A stretch of DNA of 64,000 nt from Podarcis raffonei. Taxonomy: Eukaryota; Chordata; Lepidosauria; Squamata; Lacertidae. The notes beneath the pieces are model-generated. The model was given only the letters and a program-made list of their open reading frames with translations. It searched no databases and was not told the DNA's origin. A program made the translations under genes and the position numbers. Positions 11,775 through 24,700 of the stretch are shown piece by piece (positions within the stretch are counted from its first letter, which is position 1; each line of letters opens with the position of its first letter). The stretch lies in contig NC_070619.1 of the NCBI RefSeq assembly GCF_027172205.1, positions 8,887,459 to 8,951,458 on the forward strand, in the 5' to 3' direction.

Positions 11775-12326
11775 CTATGGGTGTAATTTTTTGGACATTG
11801 GTCTGCGGAGGCAGCAATGCTGCTCCTCCATGGGGCTGCCCCAGTTTCCTTCACAGTCCCCGCCGCCTTGGACTCCTTTGAAACAGCAAACCTTGGAAGG
11901 AAAAGGGTGAGGCCAGCATCAAACATAGCTGGCCGGGTTTCTGTTTGTCTACGAGCTGACCTTTTCATAAATCTGACAAATCTTTTGGAGTGAAAACACA
12001 GAGATTAGAAACTGGCAAGGCCTCCTCTGATTCCACGGTTTTTCAGTGGAAACGAGAAGGAAGCTTACGAATTTCGTTGGAAACGCGATTTCAATATGTG
12101 ACATTGAGGAGGGTTTTCCTACCACGCAAGTGTCCGTTCCACCAAAGGCCAGAGGGTAGCGTTAGGCCAAAGGATTTCTGCATCTGTGAAACTTTCCCCC
12201 TTCCCCATGCGAATGTCATTGGACACCTCTCCCCCCGCCCTACTCCTGTTAATGTACACCACATACATTACCTTGCCGACACAGGTCCATATAGCTAAAG
12301 CTATGGTTTTCCCAGTAGTGATGTAT
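11775..12326. other. Intergenic DNA, nothing recognised
   Basis: No repeats or exons recognised. Confidence 0.5.
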
Positions 12327-13590
12327 AGAATCATAGAATCATAGAATCATAGAATCATAGAGTTGGAAGAGAGCACAAGGGCCATCGAGTCCAACCCCCT
12401 GCCAAGCAGGAAACAGCATCAGAGCACTCCTGACATATGGTTGTCAAGCCTCTGCTTAAAGACCTCCAAAGAAGGAGACTCCACCACACTCCTTGGCAGC
12501 AAATTCCACTGTCGAACAGCTCTTACTGTCAGGAAGTTCTTCCTAATGTTTAGGTGGAATCTTCTTTCTTGTAGTTTGGATCCATTGCTCCGTGTCCGCT
12601 TCTCTGGAGCAGCAGAAAACAACCTTTCTCCCTCCTCTATGTGACATCCTTTTATATATTTGAACATGGCTATCATATCACCCCTTAACCTCCTCTTCTC
12701 CAGGCTAAACATGCCCAGCTCCCTTAGCCGTTCCTCATAAGGCATCGTTTCCAGGCCTTTGACCATTTTGGTTGCCCTCCTCTGGACACGTTCCAGTTTC
12801 TCAGTGTCCTTCTTGAACTGTGGTGCCCAGAACTGGACACAGTACTCCAGGTGAGGTCTGACCAGAGCAGAATACAGTGGCACTATTACTTCCCTTGATC
12901 TAGATGCTATACACCTATTGATGCAGCCCAGAATTGCATTGGCTTTTTTAGCTGCCGCGTCACACTGTTGGCTCATGTCAAGTTTGTGGTCAACCAAGAC
13001 TCCTAGATCCTTTTCACATGTAGTGCTCTCAAGCCAGGTGTCACCCATCTTGTATTTGTGTCTCTCATTTTTTTTGCCCAAGTGCAATACTTTACATTTC
13101 TCCCTGTTAAAATTCATCTTGTTTGTTTTGGCCCAGTTCTCTAATCGGTCAAGGTCGTTTTGAAGTGTGATCCTGTCCTCTGGGGTGTTAGCCACCCCTC
13201 CCAGTTTGGTGTCATCTGCAAATTTGATCAGGATGCCCTTGAGTCCATCATCCAAGTCGTTGATAAAGATGTTGAATAAGACCGGGCCCAAGACAGAACC
13301 CTGTGGCACCCCACTAGTCACTCTTCTCCAGGATGAAGAGGAACCATTGATGAGCACCCTTTGGGTTCGGTCAGTCAGCCAGTTACAAATCCACTGAGTG
13401 GTAGCATAGTCAAGACCGCATTTTACCAGCTTCTTTACAAGAATATCATGGGGCACCTTGTCAAATGCCTTGCTGAAATCAAGGTAGGCTACATCCACTG
13501 CGTTCCCTTCATCTACCAGGCTTGTAATTCTGTCAAAAAATGAGATCAGGTTAGTCTGACATGACTTATTTTTCAGAAATCCATGCTGAC
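12327..13590 (-). mobile_element. CR1 LINE 3' half
   Basis: Antisense. Tandem AATCATAG 3' end at 12327-12360. Open frame from [20 protein letters not shown] through [25 protein letters not shown] and FADDTKLGG to the C-terminus: the reverse-transcriptase core and end, unbroken here but 5'-truncated. Confidence 0.93.
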
Positions 13591-14015
13591 TATTGGTGAT
13601 GTATGGAAGTGAGAGCTGGACCATGAAAAAGGCTGATCGCCAAAGAATGGATGCTTTTGAATTCTGGTGCTGGAGGAGACTCTTGAGAGTCCCATGGACT
13701 GAGAGAAGATCAAACCTCTCCCTTCGGAAGGAAATCAGCCCTGAGTGCTCACTGGAAGGACAGATCCTGAAGCTGAGACTCCAAGACTTTGGCCCCCTCA
13801 GGAGAAGAGAAGACTCCCTGGAAAAGACCCTGATGTTGGGAAAGATGGAGGGCACAAGGAGAAGGGGACAACAGAGGACGAGATGGTGGGACAGTGTTCT
13901 TGAAGCTACGAACATGAGTTTGACCAAGCTGCGGGAGGCAGTGGAAGACAGGAGGGCTTGGCGTGCTCTGGTCCAGGGGTCACGAAGAGGCGGACACGAC
14001 AAAACGACTCAGCAA
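13591..14015 (+). mobile_element. Bov-B (RTE) LINE 3' end
   Basis: Sense. [20 protein letters not shown] through [15 protein letters not shown], then a CAACAAG tail. It abuts the CR1 copy. Confidence 0.9.
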
Positions 14016-14161
14016 CAAGAAGTGTTGTGTTGGGGGTGGAATGAGGAACAGGACTAGGAGGGGTGCAAATATTGCAAAAGGGAAAAAAAGAGTCTTCCAC
14101 GCTCAAAACGATTACCGCCAGACCCATGGCGGCATTGTCGTCGTTTTGTTTGTTTCTGATA

Positions 14162-14403
14162 CAGTGGTACCTCGGGTTAAGTACTTAATTCATTCTGGAG
14201 GTCCGTACTTAACCTGAAACTGTTCTTAACCTGAAGAACTACTTTAGCTAATGGGGCCTCCTGCTGCCGCCGTGCTGCCGGAGCACAATTTCTGTTCTCA
14301 TCCTGAAGCAAAGTTCTTAACTCGAGGTAATATTTCTGAGTTAGCGGAGTCTGTAACCTGAAGCGTATGTAACCTCAAGCGTATGTAACCCGAGGTACCA
14401 CTG
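14162..14403. mobile_element. Tigger/pogo-like short element
   Basis: CAGTGGTACCTCGGGTTAAG and its inverse; TA flanks. Confidence 0.88.
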
Positions 14404-14589
14404 TATTTGTACCCTCCAACACTTCTCAGATGAAAATAGGGATGTCCCATTCCATCCATAACAACAATTTTGCTCTTTATACATCTTATTGAGTTGCCCC
14501 GGCCACTCTGGGCAGCTTCCAGGACCAGCATCTGGGGTTGGCTGTAGGGGGCAGGTATCTTGTGCGCTAGCTAGAAAATCACGTCAGAA

Positions 14590-15460
14590 GTAATAATAAT
14601 AATAATAATAATAATAATTTATTATTTATACCCCGCCCATCTGGCTGGGCCTCCCCAGCCACTCTGGGCGGCTTCCATAGAAACCAAAAATACAGTAAAA
14701 TATCACACGTTAAAAACTTCCCTGAACAGGGCTGCCTTAAGATGTCTTCTGAATGTCAGGTAGTTGTTCATCGCTTTGACATCTGCTGGAAGGGCGTTCC
14801 ACAGGGCGGGTGCCACCACCGAGAAGGCCCTCTGCCTGGTTCCCTGTAGCTTTGCTTCTCGCAATGAGGGAACTGCCAGAAGGCCCTCGGCGCTGGACCT
14901 CAGCGTCCGGGCAGAATGATGGGGGTGGAGACGCTCCTTCAGGTATACTGGACCGAGGCTGTTTAGGGCTTTAAAGGTCAGCACCAACACTTTGAATTGT
15001 GCTCGGAAACGTACTGGGAGCCAATGTAGGTCTTTCAAGACCGGTGTTATATGGTCTCAGCGGCCGCTCCCAATCACCAGTCTAGCTGCCGCATTCTGAA
15101 TTAGTTGTAGTTTTCGAGTCACCTTCAAAGGCAGCCCCACAGAGAGCGCATTGCAGTAGTCCAAGCGGGAGATAACCAGAGCATGCACCCCTCTGGCCAA
15201 ACAGTCTGTGGGCAGGGAGGGTCTCATCCTGCGTACCAGATGGAGCTGTCCTGGACACAGAATTGACCTGTGCCTCCATGGACATCTGTGAGTCCAGAAT
15301 GACTCCCAGGCTGCGCATCTGGTCCTTCAGGGGCACAGTTACCCCATTCAGGACCAGGGAATCCTCCACACCTGCCCGCCCCCTGTCCCCCCAAAACAGT
15401 ACTTCTGTCTTGTCAGGATTCAACCTCAATCTGTTAGCCGCCATCCATCCAAGTGGGGAA
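14590..15460 (-). mobile_element. L2-clade LINE 3' part with (AAT)n
   Basis: Antisense. Frames encode MKDLHWLPVRFRAQFKVLVL, and upstream LNPDKTEVLFWG with VLNGVTVPLKDQ. Confidence 0.9.
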
Positions 15461-15755
15461 GTGGGAGGTCTGGTAAGACTTCTCACCTGCAAACCTTTGC
15501 TTGGCTCCACGCTCACTGCAGATCCCTCTGCCTGCTTTTCAGAGCGCGTAGAATTTTTGTGCTTTACTTTTTTTGCTGGTTGTTTTTGGTTTACTTTGGA
15601 AAGCTCTGAGAGCTGAATTCTTGCGCATTCTGGAACAAGGTGGTACGAACTTTGTTTGGCACAGAACAGGGGAAAGCCGCTTAGCAAACTCCCTTAAGGC
15701 AGTTTATTTTTCTCCAGGTATTCTATATATTTTTTCAGTCTTCTTTCTATAATAA

Positions 15756-16104
15756 AAGGTAAAGGGACCCCTGACCATTAGGTCCAGTTGTGGCCGACTC
15801 TGGGGTTGCGGCGCTCATCTCGCTTTATTGGCCAAGGGAGCCGGCGTACAGCTTCCGGGTCATGTGGCCAGCAGGACTAAGCCGCTTCTGGCGAACCAGA
15901 GCAGCGCACGGAAACACCGTTTACCTTCCCGCCAGAGCGGTACCTATTTATCTACTTGCGCTTTGACGTGCTTTCGAACTGCTAGGTTGGCAGGAGCAGG
16001 GACTGAGCAACGGGAGCTCACCCCGTCACGGGGATTCGAACCACCGACCTTCTGATCGGCAAGTCCTAGGCTCTGTGGTTTAACCCACAGCGCCACCCGC
16101 ATTC
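15756..16104 (-). mobile_element. tRNA-derived SINE
   Basis: Full-length antisense copy. Confidence 0.92.
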
Positions 16105-16250
16105 CTCTACATTGTATAGCTCTCCGTAAAAATTAACTGCCCACATTATCAAAGGACAATACTACCTTATTAAGTTCGCCTACTTCAGCCTTTGAGGTCC
16201 AGCAAGCAATCCAACAGCAATGACAAACCTAGACAGCACCTTAAAAAGTA

Positions 16251-16976
16251 CAGTGGTACCTCGCAAGACGAAATTAATTCGTTCCGCGAGTTTTTTCTTC
16301 TTGCGAGTTTTTCGTCTTGCGAAGCACGGTTTCCCATAGGAATGCATTGAAAATCAATCAATGCGTTCCTATGGAAACCGCCTTCAGACCAGGTCCGGGG
16401 ACAGTCTGTCCCCCGACCTCTTCTGAAGGCTGGGGGGGGGCAAGGGCTTTTCTTCCCACCGCCAGCCTTCAGAAGGCTGTTCTGAAGGCTGGCGGTGGGA
16501 AGAAAAGCCCTTCTCCCCACCTCCCGCCCCGCAAGCTCCGGGGACAGGAGGGCTTTCCTCCCGACCGCCAGCATTTTAAAAGCCCCCGGGACAGCGGAGA
16601 CTTCTCCGCTGTCCCGGGGCGATTTTAAAATGCTGGCGGGCGGCAGCGAAGCCTCCGCTGTCCCGGGGCGATTTTAAAATGCTGGCGGGCGGCAGCGAAG
16701 CCTCCGCTGTCCCGGGGCGATTTTAAAATGCTGGCGGGCGGCAGCGAAGTCTCCGCTGTCCCGGGGGCTTTTAAAATGCTGGGGGTCGGCAGCGGAGGCT
16801 TTGCTCCCGACCACCAGCATTTTAAAAGAGGTCCCCGGAGATTTCCCTATGGGCTTTCTTCTTGCGAAGCAAGCCCATAGGGAAATTCGTCTGGCGAAGC
16901 ACCTCGAAAAACGGAAAACTCTTTCTTCTTGCGAGTTTTCTGTCTTGCGAGGCATTCGTCTTGCGAGGTACCACTG
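16251..16976. mobile_element. Large Tigger/pogo-like element with internal repeats
   Basis: CAGTGGTACCTCGCAAGACG and its inverse, TA flanks. The arms are long, and the middle holds about 3.7 copies of a 49-bp unit (CTCCGCTGTCCCGGGGCGAT start) from about 16600. No transposase. Same family at 37068, 52040 and 57545. Confidence 0.88.
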
Positions 16977-16978
16977 TA

Positions 16979-17460
16979 GAGACATCACCTTGCCAACAAA
17001 GGTGCGTATAGTTAAAGCTATGGTTTTCCCAGTAGTGATGTAGGGAAGTGAGAGCTGGACCATTAAGAAAGCTGATAGCCGAAGAATGGATGCTTTTGAA
17101 TTGTGGTGCTGGAGGACTCTTGAGAGTCCCATGGACTGCAAGAAGATCAAACCTCTCCATTCTGAAGGAAATCAGCCCTGAGTGCTCACTGGAAGGACAG
17201 ATCCTGAAGCTGAGGCTCCAGGACTTTAGCCACCTCATGAGAAGAGAAGACTCCCTGGAAAAGACCCTGATGTTGGGAAAGATGGAGGGCACAGGGAGAA
17301 GGGGACGACAGAGGACGAGATGGTGGGACAGTGTTCTTGAAGCTGCCAGCATGAGGTTGACCAAACTGCGGGAGGTAGTGGAAGACAGGAGTGCCTGGCG
17401 TGCTCTGGTCCATGGGGTCACGAAGAGGTGGACACGACTAAACAACTAAACAACATCATC
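16979..17460 (+). mobile_element. Bov-B (RTE) LINE 3' end
   Basis: Sense, directly after the Tigger-like element: ACATCACCTTGCCAACAAAG through WRALVHGVTKRW and ACGACTAAACAACTAAACAA. Confidence 0.9.
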
Positions 17461-18193
17461 ATCATCAACAACAATAACAGAGGAGGCTGCCCTGCATAAA
17501 TCGCTGCTCTGGAGCTCACCCAGATCATGGACTCTGACAGAGACACGACAAATAAACTCTTTATTTTATTTTATTTACTCCTGCTGTGGGTTCAGCTTGG
17601 GAGAAAATCAGCATTCCGAACTTCTGAATCTGAGCGATGCAGCGCCATTAGTCGGCCGGTTTCTCGGTGACCACATATCATGCAGAGATCCAGCAGGAAG
17701 GCTCCTTCATTCAGGGTCCCAGTGGGATTCCCCCGGACGGCTTTCACGTGAGAAACGGCTTTTTTCACTGTTTATTGGAACACCTCCAATAAACAGAATG
17801 GGATTCGTCCGCTGATAAGCAAAGTTGAAGAGTTAATTGCTCTTCTTCATTCTTTGATTAAAAGGAGGAGGGATAGTATTTCTGGAAAAAAGGCTAAATC
17901 CAGGATTCTAACATCACTCGGATTATGGGAAGAGGCAGGCTGTGACGGGTGGGTGGATATTGTTTTTTAAACACCCCCTCCTCAACACAGCGGTGGGCGG
18001 AGACACCCACCTTGGATTTAAGAGGTCCTGGTGTCATTGAATTTCGGGCAGACTTGGAAACTTCACCAGGGTGAGAGTGGCTGTGAGGAAGGAAGGAAGG
18101 AACTGCATTAATTAATTTGGAAAGAGACAGGCTGCTGCTGCTGGAATAAGTCCGTGTAACTGTAGGTAGAGATATAACTGAATTGCAAAGGAC
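17461..18193. other. 5' flank of MADCAM1
   Basis: No repeat family recognised. The last 200 bases should hold the promoter and 5' untranslated region; no clear TATA box or NF-kB pair was found. A short hairpin (TTTATTGGAACACCTCCAAT) lies near 17775. Confidence 0.4.
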
Positions 18194-18245
18194 ATGGCAA
18201 CCATCAACTTGGGACTCCTGTTCATCTTCGTCAGACTTGGCTGGG
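18194..18245 (+). CDS. MADCAM1: MADCAM1 exon 1, signal peptide
   Basis: ATG at 18194 opens MATINLGLLFIFVRLGW, a hydrophobic signal sequence, followed by a GTAAG donor at 18246. It ends in phase 1, as the next exon requires. The start is chosen because it is the only nearby ATG giving a signal peptide in a frame and phase that fit. Confidence 0.75.
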
Positions 18246-19045
18246 GTAAGCTGGATCATCCCCCCCTCCCAAAATGCAATTTTTACCTAGGATTAAACTG
18301 GAATTAAATTTATAAACAAGAAAATGTACGATAAGGAAAGTTATGTAATATGATTAGGACTGCGATATGGTCTTTTGAAACACTGATATTGGAAACTGCT
18401 ACATATACGGTAATTAGTAAGAAATTCAGATGGAAGAGATTCAAGGAAGTCAAATACTATGTTTACGAAGATGGATGGGACTTAATTTTAATTAATTAAG
18501 CGGTAATATGCTGCATGTATCTTTTTTCTCTTTTTCTTTGTTTTTATTATTGTTAATCTTTTTTTTTTTACTATGTTTAGCTACTGAAAATAATAAATAT
18601 TATTTGGAAAAAAATGCAATTTTTTAAAAAGAGACAAAAATAAATAAATGCTATTCCCTCCGCCTTCCACGACCTTCCCATTAAACAATAATAAAAACGC
18701 AATTTTCCCCATGACCATCCCAACAGAAAAAACTGCAACGTTTTCCATTAGCGTCTCGACAAAAGGCCGTTTGCAAAAGGAAAAAGTGTATTGTTTTGTT
18801 TTGTTTCCCCCCAATTGTTATTTTTTTAAAAAGGAGAAGATTTCTTGCACGACTGAACAGATTTAGTCGGCTCCCAGGCCTTTTAATGGAACGAGCTTGC
18901 TTAGCAGTGTTGGGGTAGCAGTGAAAAGACAAATTGAAAAGGCAAAGTATCGCTGAAAGGATGCAGAATTCGCTTTGGGCGGGGGGAAGAAATACAAAAA
19001 ACTTGGGGTGCCTTACAGAACCGATTGCCACTAGATGTGTGGGCC

Positions 19046-19096
<51 letters not shown>

Positions 19097-21727
19097 TTAT
19101 TTATACACCGCTCTCCCCGGCCAGAGCTGGGCTCAGGGCGGCTAACACCAGTAAAATTACAGTAGGAACATAATAAGTAGGGGGGGGAAACTAATTTAAA
19201 ATACAGGTTAAAATGCAATTGAAAATGCAACCTCGTTTTAAAAGCAGCCCATTATGGCACTGAGCCTTCAAAGTTTCATTTTATCCTTATCTACGAGCCA
19301 CCTTGAGTGCATTTGTTGGCTGCATGTCTACGGAACTCCTTGCCACAAGATGTTAGCATGTCACCCGTTCAGAACTGGCTTCGAAACTGCCCTTGCAACG
19401 CCTTTTAAATCTAAGGCACTTCTAATTAATTACTCCTCACAAAACTTCTTGCAAACCTACAAACGTCGTCTGATCTTCACAAATACTTTTCAAATAGTCC
19501 GTAAATTTACTCCAGTCTTCCGTGAATTTCTGGTCCCGCCGGTTTTGAATCCTTCCTGTTAGTTTATCTAGTTCTGCATAGTCTATTAACTTCATCCTCC
19601 ATTCTTCAATCATCGGTAATTCTTCTTGCTTCCATTTTTGGGCCAATAATATTCTTGCTGCTGTTATATAAAAAGAGCTTATATTTGTTTCTATTTATAT
19701 CACTCCCAACAATGCCCAGTAAAAATGCTTCTGGTTTCTTTATAAATGTATATTTCAACATTTTTTTCATCTCATTATAGATCATCTCCCAGAAGCATTT
19801 CACCTTTTTACATTCCCACCACATGTGATAAAATGTTCCCTCTTTTTCTTGACATTTCCAACATTTATTCCTGACTTTATACATTTTCGCTAACTTGACA
19901 GGTGTAATATACCATCTATAAATCCTTTTCATCACAATTTCTTTTAGGGCATTGCATGCAGTAAATTTTAAACCTTCTTTCCATAATTTCACCCAATCAC
20001 TCAGCTGTATATTATACCCAAAATCTTTAGCCCAGTGAATCATAACCTCCTCATCCTTCAAATGCCATTCAACAGGTCTTCCCAGTTCCGTCCTGACAGT
20101 CCACCCTCAGAAGGCGCTGGTGGAACTGGGAGGCTCCGTCCGGCTGACCTGCTCCACAGACTGCCCCGGCGGCAAGGTCCAGTGGGAAGGCTTGGACATT
20201 GAGCAGGGAGAAGTCTTCTCCAACAAGACTCACAGCATCCTCACCATCGCCAAAGCCACCGTCAGCATGGAAGGAGCCAAGTTCTGCACAGGACAGTGCA
20301 GAGGGACCTCCGGACAGAAGAAGGTGGATCTGCAGGTGTACTGTAAGTGCAGAGATGGAGGCGAAGGGGGTGGCCAGGGGGAACCTTCTACATGCCAAGT
20401 GCCCGCTCTGCCCCTGAGGTCGCAGCTGCCTGCGGAATGGGCCTCATGTGGTGTCAAGGACACCTGCTTTGCATGCAGAAGGTGTTCAGAGTTGAGGTGC
20501 AAACTCAGTGTGCTCAGAAGGCAGCTGGTCTAGGAATCTGGACATCTCCGTCCCGTCCTTTGACATTAGGCTGATAGGTGTCAATCAGAATCTGAACCAT
20601 AGCTGCCAACTGTCCCTTATTTGGCGGGAAACTCCCTTATCCCAGCGCCGCGTCCCGCTGCTGTCCCTTATTGATGATGTCCCTTAAATTTCCCGGGTTT
20701 CATCTTCGCCCGGCTCGGGAGGGAAGCAGTGGCTCAGGGTCCTCCACCGCGAGAGCATGCGCACGAGCTGCCGCGTCTCCATCTCTCCCTTTTCTCCCTC
20801 AGGGCGCGTCATGAGGAGACAGGTGGCAGTGGGCGGGCAGGCAGCCCCTCTTTTGCGAGCGCTCCGCCACACTGCCAGGGGAAGCCGGAGGCGGCAGCGG
20901 AGGCTGAGGAGGCGGCCTGAGGGAGGAGGAAGGGGAGGGGATGAGGACGGATGCAGAAGGGCAGTGCTTCAGCGGCTGCCGCGGTGCCACAACCGCCTCA
21001 TGCCGGGCTCCCGGGCAGCGTGGGCGAGAGTCTCTCTCCCTCCCTCCCTCCCTCTCGGGCAGGGAAGGGCCGATGGAACTCCTCGCGCCAGGACGACAGC
21101 AGCCCCGACGTGCTGCTTAGCATCCCCTCCAACCAGTGCGGCATCTTAATGTAGTGATTTCCCCCTCTACATCCCTTTCATAACTCTATTTTTATAAATC
21201 ATTTGTCCACCCGTAGTTCAAATTTTTACTACAAGTTTTCTGTCAATCCTACCAATGTATGTAACTCTTTACAATAGCTTTTCAACTAAATTATAAACTT
21301 TCCCCATTCTTTATTAAAGAGGTCGCCTTTCTGGTTTCCAATTCTGCCTGTAAGCCTGGGAAACCCAGCCAGATGGGTCGGGTATAAATAAATTATGATT
21401 ATGATTATTTTAAAAATTTATTGATTTTCACAAAATTATAAACAAACACATAAAACAAACATAAATCATAACCTTATTAACAATTACACTAATTAACATT
21501 GCTAAGCGACTTCCTCGCTTCCCCTTGGTTGAATTTCAATGCAAATCCTTTTAACGGTTCTTGCAAAATTTAACTTGAACATTAACATCCTTAGATCTTT
21601 CCATTTTGAAGTTAAACATATAAATCCATCACTTAACTTATATAAAATCCTACGCCAATTAAGTATCTGCAAGCTGTTTCCGATTGATTTAGCTTGACAT
21701 ATTTAACTAAGTAATTATTAAATTTAG

Positions 21728-21769
<42 letters not shown>

Positions 21770-24700
21770 GCCCCACGGGCTGTTTTCCAGCTTTCCCCGA
21801 TGCCTTACAACTGGACTCTGAGCCGAAGATTATGAGGACGGGGCAGCCTGCTCGTCTCGTGTGCTCCTTGAGCAAGGTGTACCCTCCAGGCTCCCTGACG
21901 CTGACCTGGTTCCGGGGAGAGGAGAGGCTGGAGGCTACGAAGGTGGAAGACGACATGGAGGATTTTGAGCAGCAGCTGATGTTTTATAGCTCCGTCCTTG
22001 AGCTCCCGGCAGCCGCAGAGGAAGCAACCTACAAGTGCGAAGCTACTCTGGAGGTCGAGACGGACACCTTCCGCCAATCCAGGGTGGCCGTCGTAAACCC
22101 CCAAAGTAAGCTTTGACCATGTGTGAAACCAACATGGAGGAGACCCAAGCCTAAGAGCAATGCTCCCCTCCCTGCCTTCACGCCTACTAAGCCCCTGATT
22201 GCTTTAAGGTAAAGGGAAAGGGACCCCTGACCATTAGGTCCAGTCGTGGCCGACTCTGGGGTTGCGGCGCTCATCTCGCTTTATTGGCCGAGGGAGCCGG
22301 CGTACAGCTTCCAGGTCATGTGGCCAGCAGGACTAAGCCACTTCTGGCGAACCAGAGCAGCGCACGGAAACACTGTTTACCTTCCCGCCAGAGCGGTACC
22401 TATTGATCTACTTGCACTTTGATGTGCTTTCGAACTGCTAGGTTGGCAGGAGCAGGGACCGAGCAATGGGAGCTCACTCCATCGCAGGGATTCGAACTGC
22501 CGACCTTCTGATCGGCAAGTCCTAGGCTCTGTGGTTTAACCCACAGCGCCACCTGCGTCCCTGATTGCTTTATCTTCCCTGAATTTGTCCCATCAGATTG
22601 AGGTTGAATCCTGACAAGACAGAAGTACTGTTTTTGGGGGGCAGGAGGCAGGCAGGTGTGGAGGACTCCCTGGTACTGAATGGGGCAACTGTGCCCCTGA
22701 AGGACCAGGTGCACAGCCTGGGAGTCATTTTGGACTCACAGATGTCCATGGAGTCGCAGGTCAATTCTGTGTTCAGGGCAGCTGTTTATCAGCTCTATCT
22801 GGTACCCAGGATGAAACCCTCCCTGCCCGCAGATTGTCTCGCCAGAGTGGTGCATGCTCTGGTTATCTCCCACTTGAACTACTGCCATGTGCTCTCTGTG
22901 GGGATAACTTTGAAGGAAACTACAACTAATCCAGAATGCAGCAGCTAGACTGGGGACTGGGAGCAGCCGCCGAAACCACATAACACTGGTCCTGAAAGAC
23001 CTCCATTGGCTCCCAGTATGTTTCCAGGCACAACTCAAAGTGTTGGGGCTGACCTTGAAAGCCCTAAATGGCCTCAAAGGCCCAGTATACCTGAAGGAGC
23101 GTCTCCACCCCCATTGTCCACTCCGGACACCAGGGTCCATCTCCCAAGGGCCTTCTGGCAGTTCCCTCCCTGCAAGATGTGAGGTTACAGGGAACCAGGC
23201 AGAGGGCATTCTCGGTAGTGGCACCCGCCCCGTGGAACACCCTTCCATCAGATGTCAAGGAAACAAACAACTATCTGACTTTTAGATTACATCTGAAGGC
23301 AGCCCTGTTTAGGGAAGTTTTTAATGTTTGATGTTTGTGTTTTTAACATTCTGTTGGGAGCCGCCCAGAGTGGCTGGGGAAACCCAGCCTGATGGGTAGG
23401 GTATAAATAATAAATCATTATTATTATTAAAGCTCTCCGCAGTTGATGGCTGTCGCTGCCTCCTGTAGCAGGTAGTTCCACAGCTCAATTACATGCTGGG
23501 GAGAGGCTTTTTTTTTTTAATCTGTCCTGAATCTTCCAGCAGAGGGAAAACATCCCACCCTCCCAAACAGGATGCTAGCTTAACTCGCAGAAGGCTCCCA
23601 TCAGCTTTGGATCATTTAGAGATTCAAATGCATAAATTGGCTTTTTCAAATCCAGATGCTTTGGACTACAAATCCCATCATCCCTCACCTTTGGTCAGGA
23701 CTGGCGGGAGCCGTGGCTCAAAGCATTGGAGGGCACTGTGTTGGGCGTTACATTAAAAATATGGCATCAACGCTCAGCCCTTGCTGATAAAAAAGAACTG
23801 GCCCAGATTAATCAACTAAACTCTAGTTGATTAATCCGCCGGTGAAAATATTGTGAATGCCTTTTTTTAAAAGATGCAAAAACTTTTGGTTCACAGCCAC
23901 ACAGGTGCCCAGTGCTACAGAGGAGGCCACTTTTGCTCTCGTGGCGGAAAGAATGAGCCGCGTGGCTACTCAGGAGTCGGCCATCACTGAGCCGCCAGCG
24001 ACCACCCGGGGCCTTCCCCTTCTCTCCACCGAGCCGTCGACCGCTTCTCCAACCCCAGAACCCCTTCCGGAAACGAGTAGCCCTTCTCCGACGAGGAATC
24101 CTGTTGCGGCAGTGCAGACGAGCTCTCAGAATTCTGGGGCCGGGGCCAACACCATGCAAGTCCCTGTCTTGACATCGACGGAGACCCCAGCGACTTCGCA
24201 ACCCCCTCGCTTGACACATGAGCCACCTACCACCACGCCCGTCCCCGCCACGGCCAGCAGCCTCGCCACTCGTGCCGCCGAAAAGCCACGCAGCTCCTCC
24301 GCCACCACGGACCCCTCCAGAGACCCCTGTCGCGCAGTCATCACCCCTGACCCCACCCAAGGCAGCACGGGGGGCACCCTGCGGATCACGTGCCTCACGG
24401 CCGACTGCGGCAAAGACGTCCAGGTCCGGTGGGTGGAGACGCCTGTGGCTAAGTCCCGGTACCGCCAGGAAGAAGCTGAGGGCCGGTCCACCCTGGTTGT
24501 GGAGAGCATCTCCCTGGAGCATCAAGGAGTCTACCGGTGTGTTGCGATAGCCAGCCAGCCTCGCATGGCCAGCTTGACCATCTCCATCGTGCCTAATGGT
24601 GAGTACACAGGGGCCCCTTGTCGTTTCATTCTGGCCTCTGCAAAAGCCCTGCTGCCCATTGCGGGCCAACCGCCCATCGTCGCCTAGGGGGTCCTCCCTT

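Noticed and set aside
17890-18193. NF-kB sites expected in a MADCAM1 promoter
   Set aside because: Only poor partial matches were seen (for example around GGAAACTTCACC). Not enough to annotate.
20757-21154. 130-codon open frame in the GC-rich segment of MADCAM1 intron 2
   Set aside because: Arg-rich, low-complexity product with no recognised domain. The segment is listed as a finding, not as a gene.
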